Below are positions 51,893 through 64,000 of a DNA stretch of 64,000 nt, piece by piece. The first letter of the stretch is position 1, and each line of letters begins with the position of its first letter. The DNA comes from Volutella citrinella (lineage: Eukaryota; Ascomycota; Sordariomycetes; Hypocreales; Nectriaceae), in assembly GCA_034401135.1 (NCBI GenBank), contig JAWZSP010000001.1, positions 5,208,001 through 5,272,000 of the forward strand, written 5' to 3'. The notes beneath the pieces were generated by a model that had not been told where the DNA came from, ran no database searches, and saw only the letters and a list, made by a program, of their open reading frames with translations. A program made the position numbers and the translations under genes.

Positions 51893-52739
51893 CCTCGCTC
51901 AGCGATGGGGCATTTCTGAGATATGAGCTTGAAGCGGCGCCGCAGGTGCCAGACTGTTGTGGCTGCCCCCAAGCCGTGGGTTGCTAGCCGTGGTTTACAG
52001 AGCGTGGAGCACGAGTTCACGGAGAATTCTATCCACCTTCAACATGGACCGGTCAATTTTCAACGCCGCGCATGGTGAATTAGAAATCGGCAGAAAGTTT
52101 AGCATTTGTTGTACTAATAATTAATTTGGACTATTTGCTGTCTCTTTGTTTTTATGTATTTCCATGTTCGATTTACTCAGGAACCTTTCAACTACTTTGG
52201 CGTTTACCATGGCCTCGCAAATAATGTAAGTAGGTAGGGAATGGGCTTGAGCGCATGGACCAACGCTCGGCCTCGATTGGGATTGAATGTGAGATTAACG
52301 AGACTGGATGGGGCTCTGAGATCTCTCATGACATGCACGCACACACCATTACGACGAAATGAGCACTGGGTCAAAGTTAAATCGCCTTTCTATCGGTCGG
52401 ATTCTGTCAACCCCAAAGCTGTCCCCATTTTTCTCTCTTCTCATGACGTTGCCGTTACGAATTTCGTGACATGATGGCATTTGCAAGCAGTTGGATAAGG
52501 AACAAAGGAAATTTGACGCCACATCCGAAGCGCTAGGGATTGCTGTATTCCACAAGTACCAGACAATCCTGTCCCGATAGATTCCCTCTGCGCAACGCCC
52601 AACTTGCGACCCATGGATATTTGATGTGCCAAGAAAATCATCAATAAAAAGATATCCCTCAGGCAATCGCCCCTACGCGATATGGACCCTGAGGGACCAC
52701 GGGCTGTTTCGCGCTGGGCGTGAGTCGGAGGAAAAGCAT
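51893..52739. other. Intergenic region between Rrn7 and eIF5A
   Basis: Promoter side of Rrn7 and 3' flank of eIF5A. A/T-rich around 52.1 kb. No gene recognised. Confidence 0.5.
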
Positions 52740-53619
52740 TTAACCCTGCTTGGGAGCCTCCTTGGCCTCAACAGCGGCCTCCTCACCCATGGAGGTAAGG
52801 ATGACAACATCTGTGCAAAAAAAAAAAGGCCTGGTTAGCAACAGGCCATCAAGCAGATGGGCTACTGGGGGGGGTGGAAACTCACTGGTGTCCTTCTCCT
52901 CCTCACGGAAAAGGCGGTTGATCTTGTCACCAACCTCACCATCGGGCACCTTGACATCGTCCTTGGTGTCACCATCATCGGTCATGAGGGAGAGGTAGCC
53001 GTCGTCGGAGATGTCGAGCTGGCGCGTGCGTGTTAGCTGATTATGGCCCTGGCAGCAGTGAGGGAGGGGGAGGGGGGGCGCCTGGGCCCTCAGTGGAGCG
53101 GGGCAAGGGTTCACCCACCAGCTGGTACTCGCGACGAGAGACGTTGGGGACGTCCATGTTGTGGGTAGAGGGAGAAAGATCCTCGTACTTCTTGCCGGTG
53201 AAGATGTCGATGGCGACGAGATGGACCTTGGCGTGACCGTGCTTGCCGGTCTTGGAGGTCGACATGTCGACGATCTTGCAGGGGCGAGACTTGATCACGA
53301 CGAACCCGTTCTTGCGCAGAGCAGAGCACTGCATGGGGTAGGTGAGCGAGGCACCGGCATCGGCCGACTCGAAGGTGACATCATGCTGTAGCGCAAGAGA
53401 CAAAGATTAGCATTGGCACAAGATGAAGAGTTGAAGGGCCGTTGGGCGGCTCCATGTTGACGGCGGATTAGGGATGTCAAGTCCCAAGGTATTATCGCAG
53501 GCGACAGGCCGTGGGGCACAAGTCACAATGCGGGGTGAATTTTGGCGAGGAAAAATCGGCGCAAAAACACGTCCGGGCGTGCGCGGGGGAAGCGGGATAG
53601 AACTCACCTCTTCAGCCAT
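52740..53619 (-). CDS. TIF51: Translation factor eIF5A (hypusine-containing)
   Basis: Exons 53619-53608, 53385-53119, 53018-52886 and 52810-52740 give 160 aa. eIF5A relieves ribosome stalling at proline-rich and other hard sequences and assists termination. The hypusine loop [14 protein letters not shown] is complete; the modified Lys should be residue 52. The N-terminal SH3-like half and the C-terminal OB-fold ([15 protein letters not shown]) follow the family exactly. The first coding exon is only 12 nt (MAEE), separated by a 222-nt intron from [13 protein letters not shown]; the last exon adds [18 protein letters not shown]. The last intron has an 11-T polypyrimidine tract. A minimal first exon followed by a long intron is common in highly expressed fungal translation genes. 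Confidence 0.97.
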
Positions 53620-55732
53620 GGTGAAGGTATTGACAAGAAATCGAGGTCTTGGGAAGAGGGAGAGGCGGGGGTGAGGAGAGGAGGAGGAACACCGAGATGC
53701 TGGAAACTGGTGCTTTGGGTGGGATGGGGAGGAGAAGAGGAGGAAAGAGCCTGGCGCCGGGAGGAGGATGGAGGGGGAGAAAAGGTAAAACGTTCGGGTT
53801 GCCCTGGGCGGAATTTTTTTTGCGACTCTGTGATTGGGCGTTGTTGGGCAAGCGGCAGTGGGCTGGCCTGGTCCGGCGGACTCTACCGACGGCCACTCAC
53901 TGGAGGGGTCGGCCCTGGCGACCTAGCTTCCAGCGCTTGGAACGCCCACGGGACCTGAAGGCCAGGGCAAGGCGGCGGGGTGCTTGCCACTGGGAGCCTC
54001 GAACCCAAGGGAGGGTTGGTGGGTGCAGCTCTGGGCCTAGCTCTGGACCTAAGCAGCAGCTCCGTGAGGGTGTGCAACGGCGCATCTCATCCCATCTCGA
54101 TTTCGTCTGCCGATGGGCGCATCTCATAGTAATGCTACTACTAGCAATAAGCTGTTCGCACACTGCGATACGGCGGCTTGTGTTTGGGCTGCTCCGTAAC
54201 GTGCTCGAGCTCGGCTGAGCTTGGCCCGGCCAAGCCCTGTCTTGCCTTATTCCCCTCCACTACATTCTGCATTCTGCATTCTGTGGTGGTGGCGGGGAAG
54301 TGAATCTGTGACTGAGGCGGCGCCAGGGCGGGGTCAAATCCCACACAATATCAACCACATCAAGCACGAAGCCTCTCGTCGATGATGCACCGTGCTTCAT
54401 CTTTGGTGACCCAATCACCGCAGATGCATTTGGCACTTGGCATATTGCTTAGTAGTGTGCGAAGGCCTCGACTGTGGCGGCTGAGAAGTCGGTTTGCCAG
54501 AGTGTGGACCAGATAATCAATTTAGCTGCTCCCGAATGGAGGAGCTTTGGCCACCTCACTCTTTTGGCCATATTTGCCTGCAGTAGCATGGCAACGCAGT
54601 GTCAATTATTCCATGTTACCAAGGCCTGGTGCGTAGAGGCGTACTCGTGTCGGTGGCCCTCCCTACCCACGGACAAGATACTCTCGTCGTGCAGGGAGAA
54701 TCCAGTCGCACCAGTGACAGCCAATCTTCTAGTACCAAGGCCAGCTGTCTGACGTGCTCAGTTACCTGGCCCCTTGTAAGTTACTGCCCGATGGTTTTCG
54801 TGGCACGCGCTACTCTCGTGACCTCACGCATCGTGCAGAGTGGGATTCCGATGGCCTCCTCCACGGTTCCACCCTGGGGCGTCTGCCGCGAAAACAGGAC
54901 CGTTCCGGCGAGTTGCAGAACCCTGGCTCCAGGAAACTGAGACGTCCCGGTAATAATTCCTTTGGTATCCGTAGCTGGTGCAGGGATGGTGGCGAGGGGC
55001 CTGCTCAGAGCTCACTTGAGCTTCCAGGCTCCAGCGGTCTTACAGGTCTCGTAGCATGATGACCGAGGCTCTAGAGGCTCTGAAATTCCTAGAGATCTCG
55101 GGCGGGTGAAAAGAAAGGGCCAGAAAGGGCCAGTATGGATTCCAAGTTCGATAGCACGAATAGAACCACAGCTCACTCTGGCTCAATGGGTTCTAGTGCT
55201 TCGAATCCAGCTCCTCGCGTGAACCCAGCTGCGCGCTGAGAAGCCGTGCCAGATGTTTGAAGCTTGTTAGTACCTGGCTTGCTACGGAGCTTAATCTGTC
55301 CCCGGCCAGGTTGCACAGCTGCGGTTACCGGATGGATTGTTTTCTCTGTGATAATGATTGAGCGTGGCTGTTCTGTGGATGGGCCGACAGGGGCGAGTCC
55401 ACAGGCTGCCAATACAGCACCTCCCGACCCTCTGGTTCCACCGTGGACACCTCATCGCAGTGGACTCTAGAGGCTCAGCCCGCTACTCCCTGACAGCGCT
55501 AGCGAGGCACAGTCCAATCACAGCTTGCTGCACACCGAGGCTCACCTTTCACCGTCACCGAGCTCTTTCAGCCTTGCCATGGTGCAAGCTGGCCTACAGC
55601 AACAACTCCAACGCCAAGTCAGCCTCGCTCTGTCCCCGGAACCGCCCTCTTTGCATCGCCAGCCATGTCATGCTCGCAACTTGGCCCCGACACCTGATCT
55701 GATACTTCCTTCACCTGCCGCATTTTCCCGTC
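53620..55732. other. 2.1-kb divergent intergenic region eIF5A / Vps52
   Basis: Shared upstream region of eIF5A (-) and Vps52 (+). It contains a tandem AAAGGGCCAG near 55115-55134 and no convincing gene. A piece at about 55170-55212 resembles the A and B boxes of a tRNA but is too short. Confidence 0.5.
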
Positions 55733-57830
55733 ATGTGGCTCGACCGGCTTGCCGGAGCCCAGGGCAGCAACTCTGGCCCCTCCAACCCCCAACCCTCGAG
55801 CAGACCCTACTCGCCGCTCCCGCGAAGAACATCGAGCGCCCTCAGCCCCTACGTGACGTCACAGCGCGCAGCCCAGTCTCCTCGCGCATCTTCACTGTCA
55901 CTCGCCTCGAACGATTCCACGTCGTCACTACTCTCGGCCCGGAAGCCCAATGGCTCGAATCTGAAGCAGACACTCAATGCCTCTTCAGAACCCGAATCTC
56001 TCGAGGTTCTAGAGACTTTATTAGCAAGCATCGCCTACGAGGAGGAGTCACCACAGCGGAACAGTTCAATTACCGCAGAGGATATTGGCTGGGAACCCGA
56101 CTTCGGAGGTCTTTCCCTGAAGGAGCTTGCGACATCGCGACCCCCTGAAGGCCTTGCGCGGGGTCATGGAAAGCCGCAAACAGCGGAAGAGGGTATGTTG
56201 TGTGCATGAAATCGCGACAAAGGTATCTAACCGACCTGCTATAGGCGAAGCCGAAAGATCAAAACTCGAAGATCTGCATCGCTCCATCACCGCCTGTGAT
56301 GATGTTCTCAACTCGGTCGAGATCAATCTCACTAGCTTCCGCAACGACCTCGCCAATGTCTCTGCGGACATTGAGTCCTTACAGGCACGATCGACCGCGC
56401 TCAACAAGCGACTCGAGAACAGAAGAGACGTGGAAAAGGCACTTGGCCCGCTGGTCGAGGAACTGAGCATCCCCCCTGATGTCGTCTCCCGGATTGCCGA
56501 GGGACACATAGACGAAGCTTGGGCGAAGGCGCTCAGTGAACTGGAAAAGAGAACGACTGCTTTCAAAAAGAGAAACGACGTCAGCGAGAGCAGTGCATCC
56601 CAAGACATCGGGCCGCTCCTGGAGAAGCTCAACCTCAAGGTAATGCATATCTCATCCCCCACGGGAAATCGTCTGACCCGAAAATAGGCTATCGAGCGTA
56701 TTCGTGACTTCCTGGTGGCACAAATCAAGGCTCTCCGTTCGCCTCATATCAATGCCCAAATCATCCAGCAGCAGAACTTCCTCAGGTTCAAGGATCTGTT
56801 CAGCTTCCTACACAAACAACATGCTCAGCTCGCCAACGAGATTGCGCTGGCCTATATGAACACCATGCGATGGTACTATCTCAACCAGTTCTCACGATAT
56901 GAGAGAGCCCTTGCCAAAATTAAGCTCCATATTCTGGACAAGAACGATGCCCTTGGTCATGAGGAAACGACCCGCAAAGCCACCGTACTCTCCAGCTCTA
57001 GAATGCCTGGGCCGCCCCACGATGCGTTCAGCCTGGGCCGTCGCATTGATCTGCTGAAGACGAATAACCAGGCGGCTCTCTCTTCGTACCTCGCCGAAGA
57101 GGATCAGACGACACACTATCTTGAAGTGCCGTTCCGAAACTTCAATCTCGCTCTCGTCGACAACGCCACCGCCGAGTACACCTTCATGGCGACCTTCTTT
57201 TCGCCGGCGTTGTCGTTCGCACAGATCTCCAAGAACTTCAACTACGTCTTCGAGCCCACCTTTGATCTGGGCCGCACACTGAGCAAGACACTAATGGGAG
57301 AAACGTATGATGCGCTTGGCCTGCTCCTGTGCATCCGCCTGAACCAGCACTTCGCTTTCGAGCTCCAGCGGCGAAAGGTCCCCGCCGTTGATGGTTACAT
57401 CAACGCCACCACCATGCTCCTCTGGCCACGCCTTCAGGTCATCTTTGATCGCCATTGCGAATCTGTCCGCCAACTAACCAATGCGGTCCCAGCACGTCCC
57501 AGCAAAGCCGAGCAGGCAAAGATGTCTGCAGCACCGCATGTAATCACACAGCGTTTTGGGCAGCTCCTGCACGGGTTCCTAGTCCTCAGTGCCGATGCTG
57601 GTGACGACGAGCCTGTTGTCCTCAGCCTGCGGCGTCTCAGGTCCGAGGTTGAGGCCTTCCTTACCCGCCAAGCTTCCTTGTACGGCGCGGATAAGCGGAA
57701 AATTGGACGATTCTTGTACAATAACTATTCTCTCGTTCTCACCATTATCAGCGATGCGACGGGCAAGCTGGCCGAGGAGCAGCAGGAGCACTTTGAGCAA
57801 CTGAAGACACGGTACCAGGAATCATTATAG
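55733..57830 (+). CDS. VPS52: Vps52, GARP tethering complex subunit
   Basis: Exons 55733-56192, 56245-56639 and 56688-57830 give 665 aa. Vps52 (Sac2) belongs to the GARP complex that tethers endosome-derived vesicles at the late Golgi. The N-terminal ~150 residues are Ser/Pro-rich and disordered. A coiled-coil section follows (about 155-285, from EAERSKLEDLHRSI to the 3' end of exon 2). The conserved Vps52 core then starts AIERIRDFLVAQI, continues IIQQQNFLRFKDLFSFL and FNYVFEPTFDLG, and ends in a coiled coil (LAEEQQEHFEQLKTRYQ). Phases agree at both introns (1 and 0). The start at 55733 is the first ATG of the frame; no stronger alternative is visible. Confidence 0.9.
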
Positions 57831-58130
57831 GCAGCTGCTCTCGTTAAGGACCATGAGAGCCGAGCGATGCAGACAGCGGATTGATAGCGGGCGTGATTTT
57901 CTCGGGATTGAAGGATGATTTCAGCGCGACAAAGTCATTTAGTTATTACGGCGTCCAGGGTGACTGGCGATGATGGATCTGTATATACATCTAGAATATG
58001 TTGCTGCATCCCCCCCTTTGAGCGGATAAATACAAAAACCAGCGATGTGCGGCGCTTCAGATGGCACCACATGGTTTAATTTCACACGAACGAGCCCACC
58101 CCCCCCCCCCCCCCCCCCCCAAGGAATCGT
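57831..58130. other. Convergent 3' flanks of Vps52 and TBC genes
   Basis: 300 bp of convergent 3' flank containing a 22-C homopolymer just beyond the TBC stop codon. Confidence 0.6.
58099..58120 (+). repeat. 22-base cytosine homopolymer
   Basis: C22 lies 10 bp downstream of the minus-strand TBC stop codon. It is on the + strand, so the transcript carries G22. The length is likely unstable and hard to sequence. Confidence 0.9.
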
Positions 58131-59536
58131 CTATTTGGAGAATAGAGCGAGCAACCTGTTGAAAATCGAAGGGTTCCGACGCATGTAGTATGCGAGGAGA
58201 CCGACAGCCACCGCCATTCCAACCATCTTGACTGGGCGGCGATATTTCCAGACGGCCTTCTTGACACGATCCTGCATTTCAACCCACTGCATCTCCTTAA
58301 CCTGCTTCTCGAAATACTCGTGGCCCTTCTCCAGGGGTTCGCTCGCCATTGTCTGGCTGTCTCGAGCCGTCTTCAATGCGCTGGAGCTTGATATGCAACG
58401 CCAGTACCGCAGAGTCTCGGGAGGATACTGGTCAAACAGCTCCACAGACTTGGTTATCAGTGCATCGAGGTCCATCTTCTGCGGGACCTTTCCAAGTATC
58501 ACATGCAGCATGTCAGGCTCATCAATCTCGAATATCTCATCGCGACGATCCAGAATGATCTGGGCGAACATGTAGATGCTGAAGACGGGCTCCCGAGCTA
58601 GGAAGACGTCGAACAAACGAGCAATGTCCGGGTAGCCCTCGATGTTGTGTGCGTACATGGTCAGAGTGCCAGCCAATGCGTAGAATGGTTCGACATTCGC
58701 AACGTGTTTACGAAGTTTTGGGTCCGCTTTATCCAAGATGTCTGGGAGGAGGCGAAGTTGAGCAGTAGTTGGCCCAAAACTGGGAAGCATAAAGTCTCTA
58801 ATCCTCAAGATGGAGAGCCTGGCGAGCGACCGTGCCCTCCACTCGGGTTCCAAAACCAGTAGCAATACTTGACAAATGTCGTGATAGCCCTGAAAGTAAC
58901 ACAAGAATGGATACCTTCGGAGGACCTCGTTGATCAGCTCAGACAGCTCTGATTTGCGTTGCGCCAACTCGGCTTCGGTCAAGTCTGCCCAATTTTGTCA
59001 ACAACAACACCACAAAAACAATCGGGCCGGGTGGACCGGGGGTGGGCACATACTGCTTGGGTAATAAATGAAGGAGCGATTCACATCCAGCTGAACCTGC
59101 TCCTCGTCGCGGTGGCGTGGGAGATCTTTCCACTCGCCGGCGGCACTGCTGCAACCGTCACTGGCCACATCTTTTAGGCCAAGCAAAATGGGCCCTGACC
59201 ATAACACACATCATGTCAGTACGGGAAGAAGAAGGGGACATGAAAGGAGAGAATGCAGGACATACATGCTCGCCTTCGTAAGGTGTCGGAGAGGAAGCCA
59301 CCGGCAGATTCGGCGAGGCACCGGAGCTGCCCGATGTCGTTGGCTTTGCAGGCGGCGATCACATCGGCTGTTTTTTGTAGATGGGCAGGGTCTGTCTGTC
59401 TATCGCTGTCGCCATTGGGCTCAGAGCCAGGTGCTCGATTGGATTGCGAGGTCAGGCTGGGCCCGTGGCTGGCCGGGCTGATTGCCTCTGAGTCGCCTGA
59501 CGGGCTGGCATCTCTAGTTGCCGTGTCGGTCTCCAT
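58131..59536 (-). CDS. TBC-domain Rab GTPase-activating protein, tail-anchored (TBC1D20/Gyp8-like)
   Basis: Exons 59536-59266, 59194-59054 and 58984-58131 give 421 aa. TBC proteins accelerate GTP hydrolysis by Rab GTPases. The arginine-finger motif VQLDVNR (Asp127, Arg130) and the glutamine finger YFQG (Gln169, within LCYFQGYHD) are both intact. The domain begins RRRAWPILLGL across intron 1 and runs to about residue 330. A hydrophobic segment near the C-terminus (VGMAVAVGLLAYYM) followed by RR suggests a tail anchor in the ER/Golgi membrane, as in TBC1D20 and yeast Gyp8. The N-terminal 65 residues are Ser/Asp/Pro-rich and probably disordered. Splice phases are 1 and 1 and all agree. Confidence 0.9.
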
Positions 59537-60531
59537 TGTCAAAGAAGAAGAACGACAGCAAGCCAGCGGGAGTAGCTATTGCAGCAAGCAAGCGGTTGTT
59601 TGATGATAGTGGGGACACGTGGGTGGTGCAGTAATTAGCCTCCTCTCATGACATGGCTTGCTTCCAGAGCAGGGAGGGTGTTGCGTGTCAACTTGAAGCT
59701 GCAGCCTGCGCGCTGGAGCCAAAGCCCCGCTGCTTGGTCGTGAAACGAAGGAGGTTTGCGAAGTGATGGGCCTTTATCCCAATTCGACCACGAATATATA
59801 AACACGATGGTAGTTGCGTTTTTCCGAACACGTCTGCCTTGAGAGCAATCGAAAGCTAGAACAGATGCTGCTGTGGCTGGTTGGGGCTGGTGCCATTAAA
59901 TTAGCACCAGTAAAACCCGCCACTGTAGGTGCTACAGGCCCCTCTTCAGTGGCCCCAGTGCCATACCCAGGCCTACATAGTAGGCCCCTGGCATGTGATT
60001 CCCGTCACCATGAGGTCCAGCCCAGTGGATGGATGCCCATGGAAGGTTTTCCATTTCCTGGGCGGTTTGGTCACAGACCTCAGGTTATACCAATACCTAG
60101 AGATCCCGAAGCTAGAATCCCCAATCCAACGGCGTTCCCAGGACGGGAAGCATGCCTACGGGCTCGAAAACGTTGACGCCTTGATAAATGCAAGTGTTCA
60201 CCGTACTAAGCAGTCGGTGGGGGCCCATGAGGTTCGCTGTGGTCGATTACAAGGGTGCAGTGCAGCCAGGGCATCTTATCTCTGTGCATGTCTCCCAATG
60301 TGGTGTGCAGCCTCGACAAGTGCGCATGTCGCATTCAGCTTTGTGCTTGACATATTAAAAAATTCCAGAGACTCAGCGGGCGGCATAGTAGTTACGATTG
60401 TAAATGCCTAGATCCTGTATTTTGTTGATCTGTAATCATTTGATCTTGTTCAAGTATGCAGTCTTTCTCTTTTCCATTTCCCCACATTTTCCCAAGCGCC
60501 TTAATAGAAACATCGCCATAGATAAAACTCC
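59537..60531. other. Intergenic region with hairpin cluster
   Basis: Upstream DNA of the TBC gene and 3' flank of homocitrate synthase. It contains the inverted-repeat cluster at 59887-59993. Two overlapping frames (120 and 160 codons) run through the palindromic part but have no conserved content. Confidence 0.5.
59887..59993. repeat. Cluster of short inverted repeats (three consecutive hairpins)
   Basis: CTGGTGC (59887-59893) pairs with GCACCAG (59904-59910). GCCACTG (59919-59925) pairs with CAGTGGC (59947-59953), enclosing TGTAG/CTACA (59924-59928, 59932-59936). GGCCTAC (59970-59976) pairs perfectly with GTAGGCC (59980-59986) around an ATA loop, extended by TGCCA/TGGCA outside. Origin unknown: possibly the remnant of a small foldback element. 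Confidence 0.75.
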
Positions 60532-62859
<2,328 letters not shown>

Positions 62860-63611
62860 GATGTCGTTTCTGGTCGGAATTGGGGTCAATTGGTCTCGTT
62901 GCAGTAGTTTCTCTGTCGGTGAAGAAGGCGTTGACGTCGGCAAGTGATGTCAATGAGTTTATAGGGAAGCAGACGTGAGTCAGAAGGCCGCTGAACGCAG
63001 TGGTTTTTGCGTCTGGTGGGGGCGGGGGTGGGGTATTAACCCTGCAGGCTGAGTCAACTTTCTCAGTGACGCACGCACTGTGAAAAATCGGGGCGGTCAA
63101 AAAAGTAGTTCGAGTTTGAAGGTATTTTAGCAGAGGGTTGAGCGAGCACGGCGGGTGAAAGAAAACATCGCACATGGATCGACGAATCCCCATACAAAAC
63201 GCTGACCTTCATGCAGTATTTTTTTTTCACCCGCATGGCAAGGTTCTGATCAAGACTATTGGCTCCATGCTAATTCAGGAAAACAATGATGCAACGCCCA
63301 CAGTACGGCCCATAATAAGTAGGCCAAGGGCCAATAAGGACGGTGAAAGCTGTACGAAGTAGCAAGCCCATTTGCCAGTGGCAAGCGAGATTTCAACCCC
63401 GCAGTTTGGAATCCCAGTCCCCCTGGTCCGAGATCGCTCTCTCTCTGGCTTGACTCACATTCTTGGCTAAGTTGCATTCCTCTGACTTTGTAGTTGCGAG
63501 TCCAGCATTCGCGGATCCCTCTCCGCAAACTATAGTCACCGAGAGACCCCTTATTCGACTTTCAACTGTCTATTGCGTTTCAGGCCTTTCTGGGGACTGG
63601 GTGAGCTCCTG
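62860..63611. other. Upstream region of homocitrate synthase
   Basis: Promoter-side DNA with a G-rich tract near 63017-63034 and a T8 run near 63220. An in-frame upstream ATG for homocitrate synthase lies at 62943. No other gene recognised. Confidence 0.5.
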
Positions 63612-63813
63612 CTAACTGAACACCAGCACGTGCGCCTCGACGCAACGCACTGCATCACCGCTGACCACGGAGCGTCCGCTTGTCAAAATCTGAGAGCACA
63701 GTTTTAGCTATGACGGTCCTAGCAAGATAATTTACATAGCTTACCGTTAGCTCTGTCGAATGTTCGGTGGTCGGATTTGAGGTGTCGCTAGAAACTTGAG
63801 GGGCGTTTCCCAT
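63612..63813 (-). CDS. Possible small two-exon gene, 48 aa, unknown
   Basis: Exons 63813-63745 and 63689-63612 join in phase 0 through a GTAAGC...CTCAG intron of 55 nt to give 48 aa. The product is MGNAPQVSSDTSNPTTEHST and on, then a second half ILTSGRSVVSGDAVRCVEAH and a short tail. The MG start could allow N-myristoylation (inference only). I recognise no family. The evidence is the canonical small intron and the frame kept open on both sides; chance cannot be excluded at this length. A further upstream exon is possible because GTGAGT occurs at 63846-63841. Confidence 0.25.
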
Positions 63814-63959
63814 GGCAATATCTTTAATAGAAGCATCGCATACTCACCTTCTATAAAAACTTAGCCATTTACAGCTGGATAGCTGCTATGTTGCTTTGGA
63901 AAACCGTGGGTTGAGCAGGTATCCGTGATAGAGCGTGTGAAACTCAGCGCATGTAAGCC

Positions 63960-63999
63960 ATCGAGCATGGCTGTGAAGTCTCTAGGACCCATGCTCGAT
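63960..63999. repeat. 11-bp perfect inverted repeat at the window end
   Basis: ATCGAGCATGG (63960-63970) pairs with CCATGCTCGAT (63989-63999) across an 18-nt loop. The window stops one base after it, so wider context is missing. Confidence 0.8.
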
Positions 64000-64000
64000 A

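Noticed and set aside
55170..55212. tRNA-like sequence (TGGCTCAATGGG and TTCGAATCC)
   Set aside because: The A and B box-like pieces are too close together and no acceptor stem or anticodon arm can be formed.

Overview
The window is nuclear DNA from a filamentous ascomycete, most likely a Sordariomycete and perhaps from the Hypocreales (inferred). The reasons are short introns (about 50-120 nt) with GTRNGT donors and CTGAC/CTAAC branch sites, single-gene transcription units on both strands, and fungus-specific genes. These include paired myosin-chitin synthases, a CYP61/ERG5 sterol desaturase, homocitrate synthase and Rrn7. No rRNA, convincing tRNA, intact transposon or CRISPR array was seen. 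Gene models were built by joining exons by eye on conserved reading frames; all have consistent phase.

Layout. 1.9-6.7 kb: La RNA chaperone (+), inositol monophosphatase (-), a small single-pass membrane protein (-). 8.0-12.1 kb: a membrane-anchored histidine acid phosphatase/phytase (-) and a Pro/Ser-rich protein of unknown function (-). 15.3-18.8 kb: ribosome biogenesis factor Urb1 (+). 19.3-35.2 kb: a head-to-head pair of myosin-chitin synthases, class V (-) and class VII (+), separated by 4.8 kb of gene-free DNA. 35.9-38.5 kb: mitochondrial PDK/BCKDK-type kinase (-) and a tiny four-exon proteinase B inhibitor (-). 38.5-42.9 kb: gene-poor stretch. 42.9-47.9 kb: ERG5 (+), mitochondrial rhodanese (+), Yip1-family Golgi protein (-). 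49.0-53.6 kb: ubiquitin-eL40 (-), Rrn7 (-), eIF5A (-). 55.7-62.9 kb: Vps52 (+), TBC-domain Rab GAP (-), homocitrate synthase (-). A possible 48-aa two-exon gene lies near the right end.

The genes are mostly housekeeping and do not form one pathway, except the chitin synthase pair, which should act together in polarized wall synthesis. No secondary-metabolite cluster or defence island is evident.

The unexpected signal is in gene structure. The ubiquitin-eL40 start codon is split by an intron and followed by a 7-nt microexon. Homocitrate synthase needs 17 coding exons, including one of 5 nt, a GC donor, two adjacent introns with nearly identical 3' ends, and one intron whose expected AG acceptor reads GG. 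The phytase also carries a GC-AG intron.
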